From JAJPHW01 sp963799065 (GTDB taxonomy: Bacteria; Acidobacteriota; Terriglobia; Terriglobales; Acidobacteriaceae): 64,000 nucleotides of DNA. Positions 52,842-60,753 of this stretch are shown here, piece by piece. Each line of letters starts with the position of its first letter. The first letter of the stretch is position 1. The translations under genes and the position numbers were made by a program. The notes below the pieces were generated by a model. That model had not been told where the DNA came from. It searched no databases and was given only the letters and a program-made list of their open reading frames with translations. The DNA lies in the NCBI GenBank assembly GCA_963799065.1, contig CAWCVJ010000003.1, positions 1,212,782 to 1,276,781 of the forward strand. Reading direction: 5' to 3'.

Positions 52842-53354
52842 TTACAGCTCCTGCACGCTCTTACCACGAAGCAAGGCTACATCTTCGCGATTCTTCAACT
52901 TCTTCAAGGCGTCGAATGTCGCTTTAATCACGTTATGCGGATTGGTCGTGCCGATCGACTTGGTCAAGACATTCTGAATGCCGACCGAGTTCATCACCGC
53001 TCGCACCGCGCCGCCCGCGATCACGCCCGTTCCTTCAGGCGCCGGCTTCAGCAGCACTTTGCCCGAACCGAACTTGCCCAGGGACAAATGCGGAATCGAC
53101 GTCTGCGTCAAATTTACTCGCAGCAGATTCTTCTTGGCGGATTCAATCCCTTTGCGAATGGCCTGCGGCACTTCCTTCGCCTTGCCGGAGCCGTAGCCGA
53201 CCACTCCGGCGCTGGGATCGCCAATCACCACCAATGCCGCAAAGGACATATTCTTGCCGCCCTTGACGACCTTGGTCACGCGGTTGATCGAAACCACCTG
53301 ATCCTTCAACTGAAACGAATTCGCATCAAGCTTCTTAATCAATGTTGGCATCAA
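52842..53354 (-). CDS. rpsE: Ribosomal protein S5
   Basis: A 170-residue 30S protein with the double-stranded RNA-binding fold (LKDQVVSINRVTKVVKGGKNMSFAALVVIGD) and the S5 C-terminal domain. Standard position. Confidence 0.98.
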   Translation of the reverse strand: MMPTLIKKLDANSFQLKDQVVSINRVTKVVKGGKNMSFAALVVIGDPSAGVVGYGSGKAKEVPQAIRKGIESAKKNLLRVNLTQTSIPHLSLGKFGSGKVLLKPAPEGTGVIAGGAVRAVMNSVGIQNVLTKSIGTTNPHNVIKATFDALKKLKNREDVALLRGKSVQEL

Positions 53355-53365
53355 AATCCATTTCT

Positions 53366-53443
53366 AATTTTGTAATCGGGTAATTTGGCAATTTGAAAGC
53401 GTCTCGCAGCTTCCTAATTACGAAATTACAAAATTACCAAATT
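53366..53443 (-). repeat. A+T-rich spacer with TAATTTGGCAATTTG-type units and an 11-bp inverted repeat
   Basis: Spacer between rpsE and rplR. AATTTTGTAAT (53366-53376) and ATTACAAAATT (53425-53435) are a perfect inverted repeat, and units such as GTAATTTGG and GGCAATTTG recur. A similar stretch lies at 62733-62811. Confidence 0.45.
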
Positions 53444-53446
53444 CTT

Positions 53447-53815
53447 CTAGAACTGCAATCCCGCTTCGCGCGCCGCATCCGCCAAGGCCTTCACCCGGCC
53501 GTGATAGATGTAGCCACCGCGGTCGAACACAACTTTTTCGATACCCTTGGACTTCGCTTTGTCGGCAATCCGCTTGCCCAGATCTTTGGCCGCAGCCACG
53601 TTGCCGCCGGTTTTCTTCTTGCCCTTTTCGCCGCCCTCCGACGTGTGCGCCGAGACCAGCGTGGTGCCGCTGAGGTCGTCGATCACCTGCGCATAAATGT
53701 GGTTGATCGAACGGTACACATTCAAACGTGGACGCTCGGGCGTACCCAAAATCTTCTTGCGAATCCGGTCATGCACATGCAACCGGCTCTGGTTCTTACT
53801 GGATCGTGAAAGCAT
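53447..53815 (-). CDS. rplR: Ribosomal protein L18
   Basis: A 122-residue 50S protein that binds 5S rRNA. Conserved VYRSINHIYAQVIDD and FDRGGYIYHGRVKALADAAREAGL. Standard position after rplF. Confidence 0.98.
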   Translation of the reverse strand: MLSRSSKNQSRLHVHDRIRKKILGTPERPRLNVYRSINHIYAQVIDDLSGTTLVSAHTSEGGEKGKKKTGGNVAAAKDLGKRIADKAKSKGIEKVVFDRGGYIYHGRVKALADAAREAGLQF

Positions 53816-53835
53816 AATGTTGTTCCTCGATTTGG

Positions 53836-53897
53836 AGATCCTTCGCTTCGCTCAGGATGATGCCCGCGAGGCTGAAACGCCTCGCGAAGCGGCATCA
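53836..53897 (-). repeat. Composite hairpin element at the rplF stop codon
   Basis: On the minus strand it opens with the rplF stop TGA: TGATGCC, GCTT, CGCGAGGC, loop GTTTCA, GCCTCGCG, GGCATCA, then the conserved tail TCCTGAGCG...GGATCTC. The 7+8 bp stem pairs perfectly although its sequence differs from the other copies. Confidence 0.88.
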
Positions 53898-54434
53898 TTT
53901 GGCTCCGGTCTTGCCCACCTTCTTCTTCAATTTTTCGCCAACGTAGCGCACACCCTTATTCTTATAGGGGTCGGGCGGACGCAGGCTGCGCATTTCCGCC
54001 GCCACCTGGCCTACGCGCTGGCGATCGATGCCAGTCAGCGTGATGCGGGTCTGCTTGGCATCCACCGTCGACTCGACTCCCGTGGGCAGCGGATACTCGA
54101 TCGGATGCGAATAGCCGAGCGTGAACACAACCATGTTCTTGCCCTTCATTTCGGCGCGATACCCGATGCCAACAATGTCCAGTTCGCGGGTCCAGCCCTT
54201 GGTCACGCCCTCGACCGCGTTGTTGACTAGCGCGCGCGCCAGGCCGTGAAATGCCGCTTGCGAATCGTTGTCGCGCAAAGCCAGCAGTTGCCCGTCCTTT
54301 TGTTCGACGCGGATGCCAGCCGGCAAAGCCGTATCCAGCTTGCCTTTGGGCCCCTGCACCAGCACGGTGTTGCCTTCGATCTTCACGGTGACGCCCTTGG
54401 GCACCGGGATCGGTTTTTTTCCAATTCTTGACAT
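53895..54434 (-). CDS. rplF: Ribosomal protein L6
   Basis: A 179-residue 50S protein starting at MSRIGKKPIPVPKGV (ATG at 54434). The frame is open further upstream through a spacer. Two L6 domains with GYSHPIEYPLPTGVE near the end. Its stop is inside a composite repeat. Confidence 0.98.
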   Translation of the reverse strand: MSRIGKKPIPVPKGVTVKIEGNTVLVQGPKGKLDTALPAGIRVEQKDGQLLALRDNDSQAAFHGLARALVNNAVEGVTKGWTRELDIVGIGYRAEMKGKNMVVFTLGYSHPIEYPLPTGVESTVDAKQTRITLTGIDRQRVGQVAAEMRSLRPPDPYKNKGVRYVGEKLKKKVGKTGAK

Positions 54435-54547
54435 AGCGTTTTGACTCGTAGTCTTTATGAAACTCGTATTCCTGACACTCGTAATCCGTTGCTGCGAAAC
54501 TCGCAAGCCGCAACAAAAAACTCGCAACCTTCAACTCGCTTCGCGCA
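54435..54547 (-). repeat. rplF leader with repeated CGAGT units
   Basis: On the minus strand the spacer between rpsH and rplF contains six copies of (G/A)CGAGT(T), spaced 14-22 bases apart, several within TTGCGAGTTTCG. The same unit occurs in other spacers of the cluster. Confidence 0.5.
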
Positions 54548-54946
54548 CTACCAAATCTGGCAAAGCACTTCGCCGCCCAAGCCTTGCTTGCGCGCCTGCC
54601 GTCCCGTCATCACGCCCTTCGGAGTGGTCAGGATGTTGATGCCCATGCCGCCCAGCACGCGCGGAATGTCGGTGCGCCGGACATAAACGCGGCAGCCCGG
54701 ACGCGAGACGCGATCGATGTTCGAGATCGCCGCCTCGTTGTTGTTGCCATACTTCAAATAGACGCGCAGCAGCTTGTGCCCGTCTTCTTCCGTGGGCTTG
54801 AAGTTGGCAATGTAGCCTTCTTCTTTCAAGATGCGGGCAATCTCCGCCTTCAACTTCGAGGCCGGAATATCGACTTTTTGGTGACGCGCGCTGATCGCAT
54901 TGCGAATGCGCGTCAGCATGTCTGCGACCGGATCGGTCAAATTCAT
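54548..54946 (-). CDS. rpsH: Ribosomal protein S8
   Basis: A 132-residue 30S protein (MNLTDPVADMLTRIRNAISARHQKVDIPASKLKAEIARIL...) that binds 16S rRNA helix 21 and, in E. coli, the spc mRNA for feedback. Standard position. Confidence 0.98.
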   Translation of the reverse strand: MNLTDPVADMLTRIRNAISARHQKVDIPASKLKAEIARILKEEGYIANFKPTEEDGHKLLRVYLKYGNNNEAAISNIDRVSRPGCRVYVRRTDIPRVLGGMGINILTTPKGVMTGRQARKQGLGGEVLCQIW

Positions 54947-55075
54947 TCTTGCTTCTCCTTCATCGCCCGTTTGCTTTGCCCTGGTCTTGCTGGGCCAAGA
55001 ACCTGCGGCGACGCATGTTGCAAAACTTACGACTTTACGAACTCACGTCTCTTGCTGCTCGAAATCCGCCTGAAC

Positions 55076-55261
55076 TTACCAGGAAGACTTGGCCACGCCC
55101 GGAATATCTCCGCGCAGGGCCATGCTGCGGAAGCACAAGCGGCACAGGCCGAACTTCCGCAGGTAGGCCCGCGGACGTCCGCAAACTTTGCAGCGATTGT
55201 GCTTGCGCGAGGAAAACTTCGGCTTCTTCGCGTCCTTCACTCGTTTTGCTGTGGTTGCCAT
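55076..55261 (-). CDS. rpsN: Ribosomal protein S14, type Z
   Basis: A 61-residue zinc-binding S14: C24, C27, C40 and C43 are all present, so it is of the C+ type. Between rplE and rpsH. Confidence 0.98.
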   Translation of the reverse strand: MATTAKRVKDAKKPKFSSRKHNRCKVCGRPRAYLRKFGLCRLCFRSMALRGDIPGVAKSSW

Positions 55262-55301
55262 GTAGCTCCTAAAAAGTTTCGATCTCGATGTCGTAAATTC
55301 G

Positions 55302-56009
55302 TTACGCCCGGAACGGCACGCCCATGTGCTTGAGCAAACTCCGTGCTTGATCGTCGTTGCGCGCCGTGGTCACGATGGTGACGTTCATGCCTTTCAGCTT
55401 GTCCACCTTCTCGTACGAAATTTCCGGAAAGATCAGCTGATCGCGCAAGCCAATCGTGTAATTGCCGCGCCCATCGAAGCTTTTGCTCGACACTCCCTTG
55501 AAATCGCGCACGCGGGGCAGCACCACGCCAATCAGCCGGTCGAAAAATTCGTACATGCGATCGCCGCGCAGCGTGACCATGGCTCCAATCGCCATGCCTT
55601 CGCGGACTTTGAAAGCCGCAATGGATTTCTTCGCCCGCGTGGTCACCGGCTTCTGACCGGTAATCTGGCCAAGCTCGTTGACCGCGGGATCCATGATCTT
55701 CGCGTTCTGGGTCGCGTCGCCCACGCCCATGTTCACCACAATCTTGTGCAGATGGGGAACCGCCATGGGATTTTGCAGATTCAATTCCTTCATCAGTGCG
55801 GGCGCGATTTCTTTATGGAAGCGCTCCTTCAAGCGCGGCGTTTGCTTCGCGCTGTGCTGCGCCTGGGCCACGCCTTGCCACGCCGATCCGCTGGCCTTCT
55901 TCTCGCGTTCGCGCCGCGGCTCTTTCGCCGCCGCTGCTGGCGCGCCAGCTTCGCCGCTCGTTGCCGCCGGCTTCGCTTTTTCGCTTGCGTCTTTGGTTTC
56001 TTTTGCCAT
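55302..56009 (-). CDS. rplE: Ribosomal protein L5 with N-terminal extension
   Basis: A 235-residue 50S protein that binds 5S rRNA. The core starts near residue 60 (RLKERFHKEIAPALMKELNLQN); the ~55 residues before are an Ala/Lys/Glu-rich extension absent from the E. coli protein. A start closer to the core is possible but the frame is open from a good ATG. Confidence 0.95.
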   Translation of the reverse strand: MAKETKDASEKAKPAATSGEAGAPAAAAKEPRREREKKASGSAWQGVAQAQHSAKQTPRLKERFHKEIAPALMKELNLQNPMAVPHLHKIVVNMGVGDATQNAKIMDPAVNELGQITGQKPVTTRAKKSIAAFKVREGMAIGAMVTLRGDRMYEFFDRLIGVVLPRVRDFKGVSSKSFDGRGNYTIGLRDQLIFPEISYEKVDKLKGMNVTIVTTARNDDQARSLLKHMGVPFRA

Positions 56010-56074
56010 AATTCCGTTTTCCCTTCGCTCACGGTTTCGGAGTGGTTACCGGTTCGTGAGCCATTACTAAAAAG

Positions 56075-56416
56075 CTATTTCTCCAGCGTGGTGCCGCACT
56101 TGCGGCAGACTCGCACTTTCTTTTCGCCGCGAATCTCATGCCCGACACGCACCGGACCGCAGGTTCCGCAGACCAAATTCACGTTCGAGATCGCGATGCG
56201 GCTTTCCTGCTCGGCAATGCCGCCCTTGATGTTGCGCTGCGGATTCGGTCGCACATGCTTCTTGACCATCATGACGTGCTCGACCAGAATCTTGGCGTCG
56301 TCGGGAAACACGCGCAGTACGCGGCCTTCTTTACCTTTGTCGCGCCCGTTCATCACCTTGACCACATCGTTGTGGCGAAGGTCAACTCGTTTATGTTTTC
56401 GGATAACCAGTTTCAT
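56075..56416 (-). CDS. rplX: Ribosomal protein L24
   Basis: A 113-residue 50S assembly protein with a KOW motif near the start (HNDVVKVMNGRDKGKEGRVLRVFPDD) and a C-terminal C-x2-C...C-x2-C pair that could bind zinc. Confidence 0.98.
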   Translation of the reverse strand: MKLVIRKHKRVDLRHNDVVKVMNGRDKGKEGRVLRVFPDDAKILVEHVMMVKKHVRPNPQRNIKGGIAEQESRIAISNVNLVCGTCGPVRVGHEIRGEKKVRVCRKCGTTLEK

Positions 56417-56464
56417 ATTCGTCCTCTAAAACTCGACAGCTTGTGAAACCCGGCGGCCCAGCTT

Positions 56465-56836
56465 TTACAGAACTTCGGGCGCCAGCGAAACAATCTTCAA
56501 AAACTTTTTATCGCGCAACTCACGCGCCACCGGACCGAACACGCGTGTTCCCACCGGCTCGCCCGCATCGTTAATCAGTACCGCTGCATTCTGATCGAAG
56601 CGGATGTAGGTGCCATCGCGCCGTCCATATTCTTTGTGAGTGCGGACAATCACCGCCTTCACCACCGTGCCCTTTTTCACCTGGCCATCGGGCGAAGCTT
56701 CTTTCACGCTGGCCGTGACCACGTCGCCCAATCCGGCGCGCAGTCCGGTTGAGCCGCCCAGCGGCAGAATCACTTGCAGCTTGCGGGCGCCGGAGTTATC
56801 CGCCACCTCCAGCCAGGTTCGCATCATCACAGCCAT
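56465..56836 (-). CDS. rplN: Ribosomal protein L14
   Basis: A 123-residue 50S interface protein (MRTWLEVADNSGARKLQVILPLGGS...). The start could be one of three nearby methionines; the first is used. Confidence 0.98.
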   Translation of the reverse strand: MAVMMRTWLEVADNSGARKLQVILPLGGSTGLRAGLGDVVTASVKEASPDGQVKKGTVVKAVIVRTHKEYGRRDGTYIRFDQNAAVLINDAGEPVGTRVFGPVARELRDKKFLKIVSLAPEVL

Positions 56837-56888
56837 AATCGGTCTCCCAGTAATCTCCGCGCGTTAATCCGAAGGCTAAATCCGAAAG

Positions 56889-57206
56889 CTAGATCCGGAC
56901 TTCGGTATTCACTTCCGGCACCAGCGCCGTCTTGCGCACAATTTCCTTCAGCTTCCAGCGCTTCAATTTCGACAGCGGCCGCGTTTCTTCGAGCCGCACG
57001 ACATCGCCAATGTGCGCTTCGTTGTTCTCGTCGTGGGCATAAAACTTTTTGCCCTTCGAGACCACGCGGCCATAGAACGCATGCGCTTTCTTGCGCACCA
57101 CTTCGACCACGATGGTCTTCTTCATGCGATTCGAAACCACTTCGCCCACCACTTCTTTGTGATGCGGCACGCGCGCCGCCACCGGTGTTGCCACAGTCTC
57201 CGCCAT
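56889..57206 (-). CDS. rpsQ: Ribosomal protein S17
   Basis: A 105-residue 30S protein. The OB-fold begins near residue 20 (HKEVVGEVVSNRMKKTIVVEV); a short N-terminal extension precedes it. Its ATG overlaps the rpmC stop (TAATG). Confidence 0.97.
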   Translation of the reverse strand: MAETVATPVAARVPHHKEVVGEVVSNRMKKTIVVEVVRKKAHAFYGRVVSKGKKFYAHDENNEAHIGDVVRLEETRPLSKLKRWKLKEIVRKTALVPEVNTEVRI

Positions 57207-57418
57207 TAGCGCTTCTCTCCTGCCGCCGCGGCCAGTTCCCGCTCGCGAGCGATGGTCTTCACGCGGGCAATATCCTTGCGCAGCCCGCGCATCTTCTTCA
57301 AGCTTTCGGTCTGGCCCATATTGAGCTGGAACTTGAGCTTAAACAACTGGTCGCTCAAATCGCGCTCCTGTTGCCGCAATTCGTCTTCGGTTAAGTTTCG
57401 AGCCTTGTCAGCGTCCAT
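57206..57418 (-). CDS. rpmC: Ribosomal protein L29
   Basis: A 70-residue helical 50S protein (KARNLTEDELRQQERDLSDQLFKLKFQL...). It overlaps rpsQ by one base. Confidence 0.97.
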   Translation of the reverse strand: MDADKARNLTEDELRQQERDLSDQLFKLKFQLNMGQTESLKKMRGLRKDIARVKTIARERELAAAAGEKR

Positions 57419-57461
57419 AAATGTGTCTCAGTTCTTTATTCGGTAACTCGTAAGCCCTACT

Positions 57462-57881
57462 CTAGTGAATCGCCGACTCGCGCTTCACAAACCGCGTCCG
57501 CAGCGGCAGCTTGTGCGACGCCAAACGCATCGCCTCCGCTGCATCGGTCACGGACACGCCTTCCATTTCAAACAAAATCTTTCCGGGACGAACCACCGCG
57601 ACCCAATGATCCGGCGCGCCCTTACCTTTACCCATACGGGTTTCGGCGGGCTTCTTGGTGACCGGCTTATCGGGAAACAGGCGAATCCAAATCTTGCCGC
57701 CGCGCTTGACGAAACGGGTCATGGCGACACGGCTGGCTTCGATCTGGCGATTCGTAATCCAGCCCGGCTCGAGAACCTTGAGCCCGAACTGCCCGAAGGC
57801 CAGCTCGCTGCCGCGCCACGCTTTTCCGGTCATGCGTCCGCGCTGCTGCTTGCGGTACTTTACTTTCTTGGGCATCAACAT
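57462..57881 (-). CDS. rplP: Ribosomal protein L16
   Basis: A 139-residue 50S protein near the peptidyl-transferase centre (MLMPKKVKYRKQQRGRMTGKAWRG...). Standard position. Confidence 0.98.
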   Translation of the reverse strand: MLMPKKVKYRKQQRGRMTGKAWRGSELAFGQFGLKVLEPGWITNRQIEASRVAMTRFVKRGGKIWIRLFPDKPVTKKPAETRMGKGKGAPDHWVAVVRPGKILFEMEGVSVTDAAEAMRLASHKLPLRTRFVKRESAIH

Positions 57882-57922
57882 AAGCGTTTTTCCTGACTAA
57901 GCCAATTCTGTTTCGAGGCTGA

Positions 57923-58585
57923 TTAAAACGCCCCGACTTGCTGCGTATCGCGCTTCTTGGTCGGCAAAATTTCGCCTTTATAAACCCAGCACTTCACTCC
58001 GATAACGCCGTACGTGGTGCGAGCCTCGGTGAATCCGTAATCGATATCAGCGCGCAGCGTATGCAGCGGCAACCGCCCTTGCAAGTACCATTCGGAGCGG
58101 GCGATTTCGTTGCCGTTCAGACGTCCGCTGACGCGGACTTTAATCCCTTTGCAACCAAAGCGCAGCGCCGAGTCCACGGACTTGCGCATGGCGCGGCGGA
58201 AGCTGACGCGCTTTTCCAGTTGCAGCGCAATCGATTCGGAAACCAGTTGCGCGTCCAACTCCGGCTTATGCACTTCCTGGATGTCGATGTAGACTTCGCG
58301 GCCGGTGCGCTTCTGCACTTCGGCTTTGAGCTTGTCGATTTCCGCGCCCTTGCGGCCAATGATGATGCCGGGCCGCGCCGTCTTAATAATGACGCGCAGC
58401 TTGTTGCCGGGACGCTCGATCTCCACCGCGCTGACGCCCGCCGACTTTAGCTTGTCTTTCAACTCGGCTTTCAGCTTGATGTCTTCGAGCAACAGCTTGT
58501 CGTAGTCCCGCTCCACGAACCAGCGCGACTTCCACGGCTTGGTGTATCCCAGCCTGAATCCGTAAGGATGTACTTTTTGTCCCAT
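57923..58585 (-). CDS. rpsC: Ribosomal protein S3
   Basis: A 220-residue 30S protein at the mRNA entry. KH domain with GPIGKKGAEIDKL-type GRKGAEIDKLKAEVQ and the C-terminal domain. Standard position. Confidence 0.98.
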   Translation of the reverse strand: MGQKVHPYGFRLGYTKPWKSRWFVERDYDKLLLEDIKLKAELKDKLKSAGVSAVEIERPGNKLRVIIKTARPGIIIGRKGAEIDKLKAEVQKRTGREVYIDIQEVHKPELDAQLVSESIALQLEKRVSFRRAMRKSVDSALRFGCKGIKVRVSGRLNGNEIARSEWYLQGRLPLHTLRADIDYGFTEARTTYGVIGVKCWVYKGEILPTKKRDTQQVGAF

Positions 58586-58661
58586 AATTTCCTTTAGCGC
58601 TTCGTTACTGCAAACTCGTTACCGCGAAACTCGCAACAGTTTTCGATTTCTGGAAAACGCC
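58586..58661 (-). repeat. rpsC leader with repeated CGAGTTTGC/CGAGTTTCG units
   Basis: Spacer between rplV and rpsC. On the minus strand GTTGCGAGTTTCGC, GTAACGAGTTTGC and GTAACGAAGC follow one another. Same unit as in the rplF leader. Confidence 0.45.
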
Positions 58662-59168
58662 CTACTTCGCCGCCAATTTCTTCTTGCTCTTGCCCACAGC
58701 CTTCTTGGCCGGAGCCTTGCGCGCCACACTCTTCTTTGCGGGAGCCGACTTCTTCTTCGGAGTTCCCGCGTTCGCAGCCGGCTCCTCGCCTACTACCGTC
58801 GCCAGCGATCCATCCTTCGGACCACGCTCCGCCAGCGTCAGATCGATGTGCGAAATGCGCCGCACATAGCGAAACGCCCGGCCCATCGGAGCGGGACGAA
58901 TGCGCTTGAGTCTCGGCCCGTCATTGGCAATGGCCGTCTTCACATACAGATTGTCCAGCTCGACGTCGATATTCTTTTCCCCGCTGAGATAATTCGCATT
59001 CTCCACCGCCGAACGCAGCAGCTTCTCAATGCGCGCCGCAATGCGCTTGTTGGTGAAAGCCAGCGTATTCAGCGCATCTTCGACGCGGCGGCCCTTGATC
59101 AAATCCAGCACCAGGCGCGCCTTTTGCGGCGAGACGCGAACGAAACGGGCTTGAGCTCGAAATTCCAT
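58662..59168 (-). CDS. rplV: Ribosomal protein L22 with C-terminal extension
   Basis: A 168-residue 50S protein lining the exit tunnel. The conserved part ends near residue 115 (RPAPMGRAFRYVRRISHIDLTLAERG); the remaining ~50 residues are a Lys/Ala/Pro-rich extension not present in E. coli L22. Confidence 0.96.
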   Translation of the reverse strand: MEFRAQARFVRVSPQKARLVLDLIKGRRVEDALNTLAFTNKRIAARIEKLLRSAVENANYLSGEKNIDVELDNLYVKTAIANDGPRLKRIRPAPMGRAFRYVRRISHIDLTLAERGPKDGSLATVVGEEPAANAGTPKKKSAPAKKSVARKAPAKKAVGKSKKKLAAK

Positions 59169-59180
59169 CGTCTCTCCTTA

Positions 59181-59489
59181 TTACTTCGCCGGCGGAGCCG
59201 CCGCGGGCTTGGCCGCAGTCTCCGTCGCCGCCTTCATCGAGTGTCCCTTAAACTGGCGCGTGAAGCTGAACTCGCCCAGTTTGTGGCCCACCATGTTCTC
59301 GGTCACATAGACCGGGATAAACTTCTTGCCGTTATGCACCGCGATGGTATGACCCACCATCTCCGGAATAATGGTCGAGCGCCGCGACCAGGTGCGCAGC
59401 ACTTTCTTCTCGTTACGCGCATTCATGCCGTCGATCCGCACTTGCAGATGTCCGTCGATGAAAGGCCCTTTTTTTGTCGAACGTGCCAT
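59181..59489 (-). CDS. rpsS: Ribosomal protein S19
   Basis: A 102-residue 30S head protein (MARSTKKGPFIDGHLQ..., STIIPEMVGHTIAVHNGKKFIPVYVTENMVGHKLGEFSFTR). A ten-residue Ala/Pro-rich tail is extra. Confidence 0.98.
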   Translation of the reverse strand: MARSTKKGPFIDGHLQVRIDGMNARNEKKVLRTWSRRSTIIPEMVGHTIAVHNGKKFIPVYVTENMVGHKLGEFSFTRQFKGHSMKAATETAAKPAAAPPAK

Positions 59490-59520
59490 AAAGTTTTCTC
59501 TAGTGTTTCAATTTGTTCTC

Positions 59521-59582
59521 GGAGATTCCTCGCTCCGCTCGGGATGACGCCGCCAGGCTCAGACGCCTGGCAAACGGCGTCA
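59521..59582 (-). repeat. Composite hairpin element at the rplB stop codon
   Basis: On the minus strand it opens with the rplB stop TGA: TGACGCC, GTTT, GCCAGGC, loop GTCTGA, GCCTGGC, GGCGTCA, then the conserved tail TCCCGAGCG...GGAATCTC. The 7+7 bp stem is perfect. Confidence 0.88.
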
Positions 59583-60407
59583 CTTCTTGCCGCGACGACT
59601 GACGATAAACGCATCCGTACGCTTGTTGTTGCGTGTCTTGTAACCGCGCGTCGGCTGACCCCAGGGCGTAACCGGATGTCGTCCGCCGGAAGTCTTGCCT
59701 TCACCACCACCGTGCGGATGGTCCACCGGATTCATGGACACGCCGCGATTGTGCGGCCGCTTGCCCAGCCAGCGCGAACGTCCCGCCTTGCCGATGGTAA
59801 TGTTTTCGTGATCCGTGTTGCCGACTTGTCCGATGGTCGCCATGCACTCCTGCGCGACTTTGCGAGTCTCGCCCGAAGGCAGCTTGACCAGCGCGTAATC
59901 CCCTTCTTTCGCAACCAGTTGCGCCGCGCCGCCCGCAGAACGCACCATCTGCGCGCCCTTGCCCGGCTTCAACTCCACGTTATGAATCGTGGTGCCCGGA
60001 GGAATGTTCTTCAGCTGAAGCGCGTTGCCCACTAGAATGTCGGCTTCCGGGCCGCTGATAATCTTCGCTCCCACTTTCAATCCATCCGGCTGAAGGATGT
60101 AACGCTTCTCGCCATCCGCGTAATGCAGCAGCGCGATGCGCGCCGAGCGGTTGGGATCGTACTCAATCGTCGCTACGGTCGCCGGAATGCCGATCTTGTC
60201 GCGCTTGAAATCGATCAGGCGCAGCTGGCGCTTGTGACCGCCGCCAATAAAGCGCATGGTCGTCTGGCCCGAGTTGCGGCGTCCGCCGGTGCGCTTCTTG
60301 GTTTCCACCAGCGGCTTATGCGGCGTGGTGGAGGTGATGTCGTCATTGACCTGCGTGGTGCGATAACGCAGGGTCTGAGTTGTCGGTCGATAGGTCTTAA
60401 TGGCCAT
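59580..60407 (-). CDS. rplB: Ribosomal protein L2
   Basis: A 275-residue 50S protein needed for peptidyl-transferase activity. Conserved core with GVSMNPVDHPHGGGEG near the catalytic histidine. Its stop codon is the start of a composite repeat. Confidence 0.98.
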   Translation of the reverse strand: MAIKTYRPTTQTLRYRTTQVNDDITSTTPHKPLVETKKRTGGRRNSGQTTMRFIGGGHKRQLRLIDFKRDKIGIPATVATIEYDPNRSARIALLHYADGEKRYILQPDGLKVGAKIISGPEADILVGNALQLKNIPPGTTIHNVELKPGKGAQMVRSAGGAAQLVAKEGDYALVKLPSGETRKVAQECMATIGQVGNTDHENITIGKAGRSRWLGKRPHNRGVSMNPVDHPHGGGEGKTSGGRHPVTPWGQPTRGYKTRNNKRTDAFIVSRRGKK

Positions 60408-60459
60408 AAATCACGTTTTCTTTTTTATCAAACTCGTAACCGGCTGAAACTTCCAAGAA

Positions 60460-60753
60460 TTACAAATTCTGTGCGTACTCCGGAATCTTCTCGCCAGACT
60501 TCAGCCGCACATACGCCTTCTTCCAATCCGGACGGTAGCCGGCAAACTTGCCGCGCCGCCGCTCTTTACCCGGATAATTCGCCGTCCGCACCGAGTGCAC
60601 TTTTACTTTGAAAATCGTCTGCACGGCTTGCTTGATCTCGGTCTTGGTCGCCTTCGGCGCCACCTGGAACACCAGAGTGTTCTGGTTCTCTTTAATGGAC
60701 AAACCCTTTTCCGTGATCACCGGCTTGCGCAAAATTTCATAAGCAGAATTCAT
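60460..60753 (-). CDS. rplW: Ribosomal protein L23
   Basis: A 97-residue 50S protein at the tunnel exit, docking site for SRP and trigger factor. Overlaps the rplD stop by one base. Confidence 0.98.
   Translation of the reverse strand: MNSAYEILRKPVITEKGLSIKENQNTLVFQVAPKATKTEIKQAVQTIFKVKVHSVRTANYPGKERRRGKFAGYRPDWKKAYVRLKSGEKIPEYAQNL

Noticed and set aside
58848..60035. Long plus-strand open frame opposite rplV-rpsS-rplB
   Set aside because: It is the antisense of three certain ribosomal genes and spans their spacers; a product of high G+C at third codon positions.
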